11,495 nucleotides of DNA from the NCBI GenBank assembly GCA_937863905.1, contig CALMHV010000179.1:1-11495 (forward strand), given 5' to 3'. The notes beneath the pieces are model-generated. The model was not told the origin of the DNA. It did no database searches and was given only the letters and a program-made list of their open reading frames with translations. The DNA is from an uncultured Bacillota bacterium. GTDB lineage: Bacteria; Bacillota; Sulfobacillia; UBA995; UBA9673. Below, one piece after another: positions 8,503 through 11,495 of this stretch (the first letter of the stretch is position 1; each line of letters starts with the position of its first letter). The position numbers and the translations under genes are program-made.

Positions 8503-9041
8503 GGGCGCCCCCCGTTCGGCCTGCCGCCCGTCGGCCCGCCGCCGCTCGGGGGCGGACCGAGGTCCTTCCACATCACCATGGCGTCCTCGTGGGTGTCGCT
8601 GTAGTAGTTGCGCCTGACCCCGGTACCGTGGTAGCCCAGGGCCTCGTAGAGGCGGCGCGCCGCGAGGTTGGACACTCTGACCTCCAGGGTCATCCGGGAG
8701 GCGCCGAGCTGCGCCGCTCTCTCCTCCAGGGCCGCCATCGTGCGGCGTCCGGCCCCTCTAGCCCGGAACCCGGGGTCGACGGCGATGTTCGTGACGTGAG
8801 CCTCGTCGAGAATGACCCACATGCCGCCGTAGGTGATGACGTGGCCATCGAGGCGCCCGATGAGGTAGGTGGCGTAGCCGTTGGTGATGAGTTCGCGATG
8901 GTAGGCCGCCCGCGACCAGGGAGTGGAGAACGAAGCCTGCTCGATAGCCAGAACCTCGTCGAGGTCCTGGACACGCATCGCCTCATAGCGCAGGGCGGAG
9001 ACGATGTCCTGCCCGGGCCCGACCGTGTTTTCATCCCGCAC
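8499..9041 (-). CDS. rimI: Ribosomal protein S18-alanine N-acetyltransferase RimI (GNAT family)
   Basis: Predicted 180-aa N-alpha-acetyltransferase; in E. coli RimI acetylates the N-terminal alanine of ribosomal protein S18. The GNAT acetyl-CoA motif appears as VDPGFRARGAGRR (RARGAG at 93-98). It is followed by LEVRVSNLAARRLYEALGY with the expected catalytic-region Glu and Tyr, and by the RimI-type ending NYYSDTHEDAMVMWKDL. Start: GTG at 9041, 6 bases after GGGGGTGG, overlapping the end of tsaEB by 11 bases. The domain itself begins near residue 17, so there is a short N-terminal extension. Residues 162-180 form a Gly/Pro-rich low-complexity tail with a GGRP repeat, unusual for RimI. The true substrate may differ from S18. 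Confidence 0.9.
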   Translation of the reverse strand: MRDENTVGPGQDIVSALRYEAMRVQDLDEVLAIEQASFSTPWSRAAYHRELITNGYATYLIGRLDGHVITYGGMWVILDEAHVTNIAVDPGFRARGAGRRTMAALEERAAQLGASRMTLEVRVSNLAARRLYEALGYHGTGVRRNYYSDTHEDAMVMWKDLGPPPSGGGPTGGRPNGGRP

Positions 9042-10485
9042 CGCAGCCCACCCCCTGTCCTCCGGGCCTGCCGACCGCGGGCTCCTTCAGGTAGAGTGGT
9101 TGGAGGGCAAAGGGGTCATCCCCTGCGCCGGCGAGGAAGCGTTCCCGGGCCAGAAGAGCCAGGTCGGCCGCCTGAGGGTGCGCCCGGCCGAGAGGGTGCG
9201 CCCGGCCGAGACCATGACGCCGAGACCAGGCCTGCGGCCGGAGGATGCACCACCGCCCGGCGAGCCGACTCTCGAGTTCGGCCACGGCTTCTTCGGCGAA
9301 GCCGGCCCCAGCCGAGGGGTGTCCGGTCAGCCCGTCGCCCGCTATCGCCAGCCAAGGCGCGGTTTCCCCAGGGACCTCGGGCAGCGCGTCGGCGAGGACC
9401 CTGAGGACATCGGCGGCCGGGCCGACTAGGCGCAGGCCGTGCGGGTCGGAGGCGCAGCGGTCAACGCTCGCCGGCAGCGGGAGGGGCTCAGGGCCCCCAA
9501 AGTAGGCGGAACCGAAGGCCTCGCCCCGCCGGGCATCGATGAGCGCGATAGCGGCCTGGGGACCACCGCCGCAGGGCACGCCCGCTTCCTCCTCCTCGCG
9601 CCAGGCGAAGGCCCCGGCCGCGAGAACGTCGAGGGTGCTGACGCCCTTGACGGGACACCCGAGGGCGTAGGCCAAGGCTTTGGCCGAAGCCAACCCGACC
9701 TTGACCCCGGTGAAGGAGCCCGGGCCAAGAGCCACGGCCACGAGTTCGAGGTCCCGCGGCTGGAGGCCGGCGACGTCCAGCAACTCGCGGAGGCTCCCGG
9801 CCATGTCTTCGGCGGCGAGCCCGCCGTCGGTCGGACCCCAGAAGAGTTCCCGGATGACGCCTCCGGCGAGCAGGGCCAGACTCCGGCTCCGGGTCGAGGT
9901 ATCGATGGCCAGAACGTTGGATGGTGGCGCGGCCGCGGTTTCCGGCACCGGTATCCGAGACTCGATGGCCGGCCCGGCCTCGGCCCTCCCGATAGGCGGC
10001 GCCGCAACAGCGGCCGGACCGGGCGGGGGCATGATGGCAATGACCCGGCGGCTCGGGTCGCCACCCGGGTCGAATCCTAGCCGCACTCCGTAGGCCCGCT
10101 CGGGAAGGAACGAGCGGGCCCGCTCGGCCCACTCGACAACGGCCACGGCCGGGCCGTAGAAAAGGTCGCGCCAGTCGAGTTCCGCAACCTCGCCGGGGGT
10201 GAGCCGGTAGAGGTCCACATGCCGGACGGGGGTCGGACCGGCGTGTTCCCTCACCAGGGTAAAGGTGGGGCTGACCACCGGGTCCCTGGCGCCCAGTCCC
10301 TTAACCAGGCCCCGGACAAAGCAGGTCTTGCCCGCTCCGAGAGGTCCACAGAGGGCCACGACATCTCCGGCGACCAGGTAGGGCGCCAAAGCCTTTCCGG
10401 CGGCCTCGGTCTCCGCCTCGGAGGCGCTCTCGACCGTGGCCGGCAGGCGCAGGGTCGCCGACTGGGGCAGACCGGGGCTGGTCAA
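9031..10485 (-). CDS. Fused TsaE-TsaB, ATPase and scaffold subunits of the t6A37 complex
   Basis: One 484-aa frame carries two t6A synthesis proteins. Residues 1-151 are TsaE, the P-loop ATPase: Walker A GPLGAGKT at 47-54, then SPTFTLV, HVDLYRL and VEWAER. Residues 152-189 form a Pro/Ala-rich linker. Residues 190-484 are TsaB, the inactive TsaD-like dimerisation subunit: NVLAIDTST, then GPGSFTGVKVG at 254-264, then a C-terminal LQPLYLKEPAV. There is no stop between them and no start codon directly before NVLAIDTST. The only nearby candidate is the ATG of residue 152. Start: TTG at 10485, with GGAGGTG at 10493-10499, 7 bases upstream. The frame stays open to 11106, but that part is a shadow of the uracil-DNA glycosylase gene. 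The TsaB part is longer than usual, partly through a short insert (WREEEEAGVPCGGG) and an 18-bp tandem repeat. Confidence 0.9.
   Translation of the reverse strand: MTSPGLPQSATLRLPATVESASEAETEAAGKALAPYLVAGDVVALCGPLGAGKTCFVRGLVKGLGARDPVVSPTFTLVREHAGPTPVRHVDLYRLTPGEVAELDWRDLFYGPAVAVVEWAERARSFLPERAYGVRLGFDPGGDPSRRVIAIMPPPGPAAVAAPPIGRAEAGPAIESRIPVPETAAAPPSNVLAIDTSTRSRSLALLAGGVIRELFWGPTDGGLAAEDMAGSLRELLDVAGLQPRDLELVAVALGPGSFTGVKVGLASAKALAYALGCPVKGVSTLDVLAAGAFAWREEEEAGVPCGGGPQAAIALIDARRGEAFGSAYFGGPEPLPLPASVDRCASDPHGLRLVGPAADVLRVLADALPEVPGETAPWLAIAGDGLTGHPSAGAGFAEEAVAELESRLAGRWCILRPQAWSRRHGLGRAHPLGRAHPQAADLALLARERFLAGAGDDPFALQPLYLKEPAVGRPGGQGVGCGAG
9174..9211 (-). repeat. 18-bp exact tandem duplication inside the TsaB part
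   Basis: The 18-bp unit occurs twice head to tail (9174-9191 and 9192-9209), with two further matching bases. It is in frame and adds six residues, giving GLGRAHPLGRAHP in the C-terminal part of TsaB. It looks like a recent replication-slippage event or a small variable-number repeat. Confidence 0.9.
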
Positions 10486-10538
10486 GTCCGGGCACCTCCG
10501 CGGGGAATCAGCCGCTAGCGTGGCCGCAAGCCAGGGAA

Positions 10539-11336
10539 TCAATTCCCGGGAGGGATGGGCCTTCCTCCCGACCGCGCCGCCTCCGGCTCGGAGCGAAAAC
10601 GGGTCCACTCCGCCCGGACGGCCTTCAGGTCTTCCCAGACCGGCCGTTTCTTGGCCGGGTCGCGCAGCAGGGCGGCGGGATGGAAGGTGGCCATGAGCTT
10701 GGCTTGGCCGAAGCTGTACCAGCGCCCGCGGTCCCGAGTGATGCCAAACTCCGGACCCAGGAGGTTCCGCCCGGCCGAGGCCCCCAGACAAACGATAATG
10801 GACGGCTGCAGGACAGCCAGTCTCTCCTCGAACCATGGCCGACAGGCAGCGGTCTCTTCCGGCAGGGGCGCCCGGTTGCCGGGTGGCCGGCACAGCGCGG
10901 TGTTGGTGATGTAGACCTGCTCGCGGCGAAAACCTACGGCCAGGAGGATTCTGTCGAGCAGTTGGCCGGCCTGTCCCACGAAAGGCCGCCCCAGTTCGTC
11001 TTCCACAGCCCCGGGGGCCTCCCCCAAGAAGACGATACCCGAGTCGGGATCTCCCTCCCCGAAGACCACGCCGCGACAGCCCTCGCGGAGACCGCAGCGA
11101 CGGCACTCCCGGGCGCGGGCCGCCAGGCTCGCGAGAGCTTCGGCGCGGGTAGCCCTGACGCCGAAGAAGCCTTCCTGCCCGGGGACGAGGATGTCGGGGG
11201 ACGCCGCGGCCGGCAACTCATTGGCCGCGGACAGTGGGCCGTTCGCGACGGCAGGAGGCAACGTCGCGTCCGCGGCGACCTCCGTCACGGTGGCCGGGAC
11301 TCCGAAAAGGGTCATCTGCGCGGGCTTCTCGACCAT
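10539..11336 (-). CDS. Family 4 uracil-DNA glycosylase (4Fe-4S), N-terminally extended
   Basis: Excises uracil from DNA, starting base excision repair after cytosine deamination or dUMP incorporation; common in thermophiles. The 265-aa product shows four cysteines, Cys78, Cys81, Cys149 and Cys165. Their spacing (3, 68, 16) is what I recall for the Fe-S cluster ligands of thermophile family 4 enzymes. Motif A is GEAPGAVEDELGRPFVGQAG (105-124) and motif B is FHPAALLRDPAKK (218-230). Residues 1-64 are extra relative to the core: an Ala/Pro-rich, probably disordered segment starting with KPAQMTLFG, where QMTLF fits the sliding-clamp-binding pentapeptide. Start: ATG at 11336 with GGAGG at 11346-11350, 9 bases upstream. 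It is first in the run and lies 53 bases before tsaEB, so it probably shares its transcript. Confidence 0.92.
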   Translation of the reverse strand: MVEKPAQMTLFGVPATVTEVAADATLPPAVANGPLSAANELPAAASPDILVPGQEGFFGVRATRAEALASLAARARECRRCGLREGCRGVVFGEGDPDSGIVFLGEAPGAVEDELGRPFVGQAGQLLDRILLAVGFRREQVYITNTALCRPPGNRAPLPEETAACRPWFEERLAVLQPSIIVCLGASAGRNLLGPEFGITRDRGRWYSFGQAKLMATFHPAALLRDPAKKRPVWEDLKAVRAEWTRFRSEPEAARSGGRPIPPGN

Positions 11337-11464
11337 GCGACTGGTCCTCCCCTCGCGGTCGGGACGGAGTTCGTGCGGCCGGACGGTCTCACCTGCCGCC
11401 CGGGCCGAGCCGCCATCACCGCGGCCCCGGCGCACCCAGTGGCTCGCGGGGCGCCGCCAACGAG

Positions 11465-11493
11465 AAAGAGGGCCGCGCGATGCGGCCCTCTTT
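11465..11493. terminator. Perfect hairpin at right edge, probable intrinsic terminator
   Basis: A 12-bp perfect stem, 11465-11476 pairing with 11482-11493, closes a 5-base loop (GCGAT). The top-strand 3' arm ends CTCTTT and is followed by GT at the window edge; the minus strand gives CTCTTTCTCG. A/T pairs at the base of the stem provide the U-rich tail in both directions. It most likely ends a minus-strand gene lying to the right, insulating the udg operon. The stretch 11337-11464 has the udg ribosome binding site and no other gene, and I could not identify a convincing promoter in it. Confidence 0.7.
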
Positions 11494-11495
11494 GT

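Noticed and set aside
10486..11106. Possible 207-residue N-terminal extension of the TsaE-TsaB fusion
   Set aside because: This stretch is the udg gene read in another frame; TsaE homology starts just after the TTG at 10485, which has an ideally spaced GGAGGTG.

Overview
The window is a dense, very GC-rich bacterial chromosomal segment (clearly well above 60% G+C by eye). It holds eight genes of recognisable family and one radical SAM gene of unknown function. I see no rRNA, tRNA, insertion sequence or CRISPR array. The gene order udg - tsaE/tsaB - rimI - tsaD, the Clostridia-like IMP dehydrogenase, the strong GGAGG ribosome binding sites and the frequent GTG/TTG starts suggest a high-GC member of the Bacillota (for example a Symbiobacterium-, Thermaerobacter-, Limnochorda- or Moorella-like lineage). 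That assignment is an inference from gene content, not a proven taxonomy.

Left part, + strand (about 247-2975): a two-gene operon, tldD-tldE, encoding the two halves of the TldD/TldE (PmbA) metalloprotease. The genes overlap by 4 bases (GTGA). A perfect GC-rich hairpin at 2992-3023 separates this operon from the convergent minus-strand genes.

Middle part, - strand (7316 down to 3116): a radical SAM/PDZ/DUF512-like protein of unknown function, then guaB (IMP dehydrogenase) with its own extended -10 promoter and leader hairpin, then 41 bases later an ArsR-type winged-helix regulator with a large N-terminal domain. The 145-base gap ahead of the radical SAM gene is locally AT-rich. It carries a perfect DnaA box, two degenerate copies and a perfect 8-bp inverted repeat.

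Right part, - strand (11336 down to 7462): udg (family 4 Fe-S uracil-DNA glycosylase), then a single reading frame that fuses TsaE to TsaB, then rimI and tsaD. Junctions in this run overlap (11 bases tsaEB/rimI, 4 bases rimI/tsaD). The products TsaE, TsaB and TsaD are the core of the bacterial t6A37 tRNA modification machinery; the fourth component, TsaC/TsaC2, is not in the window. RimI is the N-terminal acetyltransferase usually linked to it. A perfect 12-bp hairpin at the right edge marks the boundary upstream of udg.

Most likely points of novelty: the TsaE-TsaB fusion, the rearranged radical SAM-PDZ-DUF512-like protein, the DnaA-box cluster with the adjacent palindrome, and a candidate sliding-clamp-binding motif in an N-terminal extension of the uracil-DNA glycosylase. 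I do not see a clear self-contained new defence or biosynthetic system.
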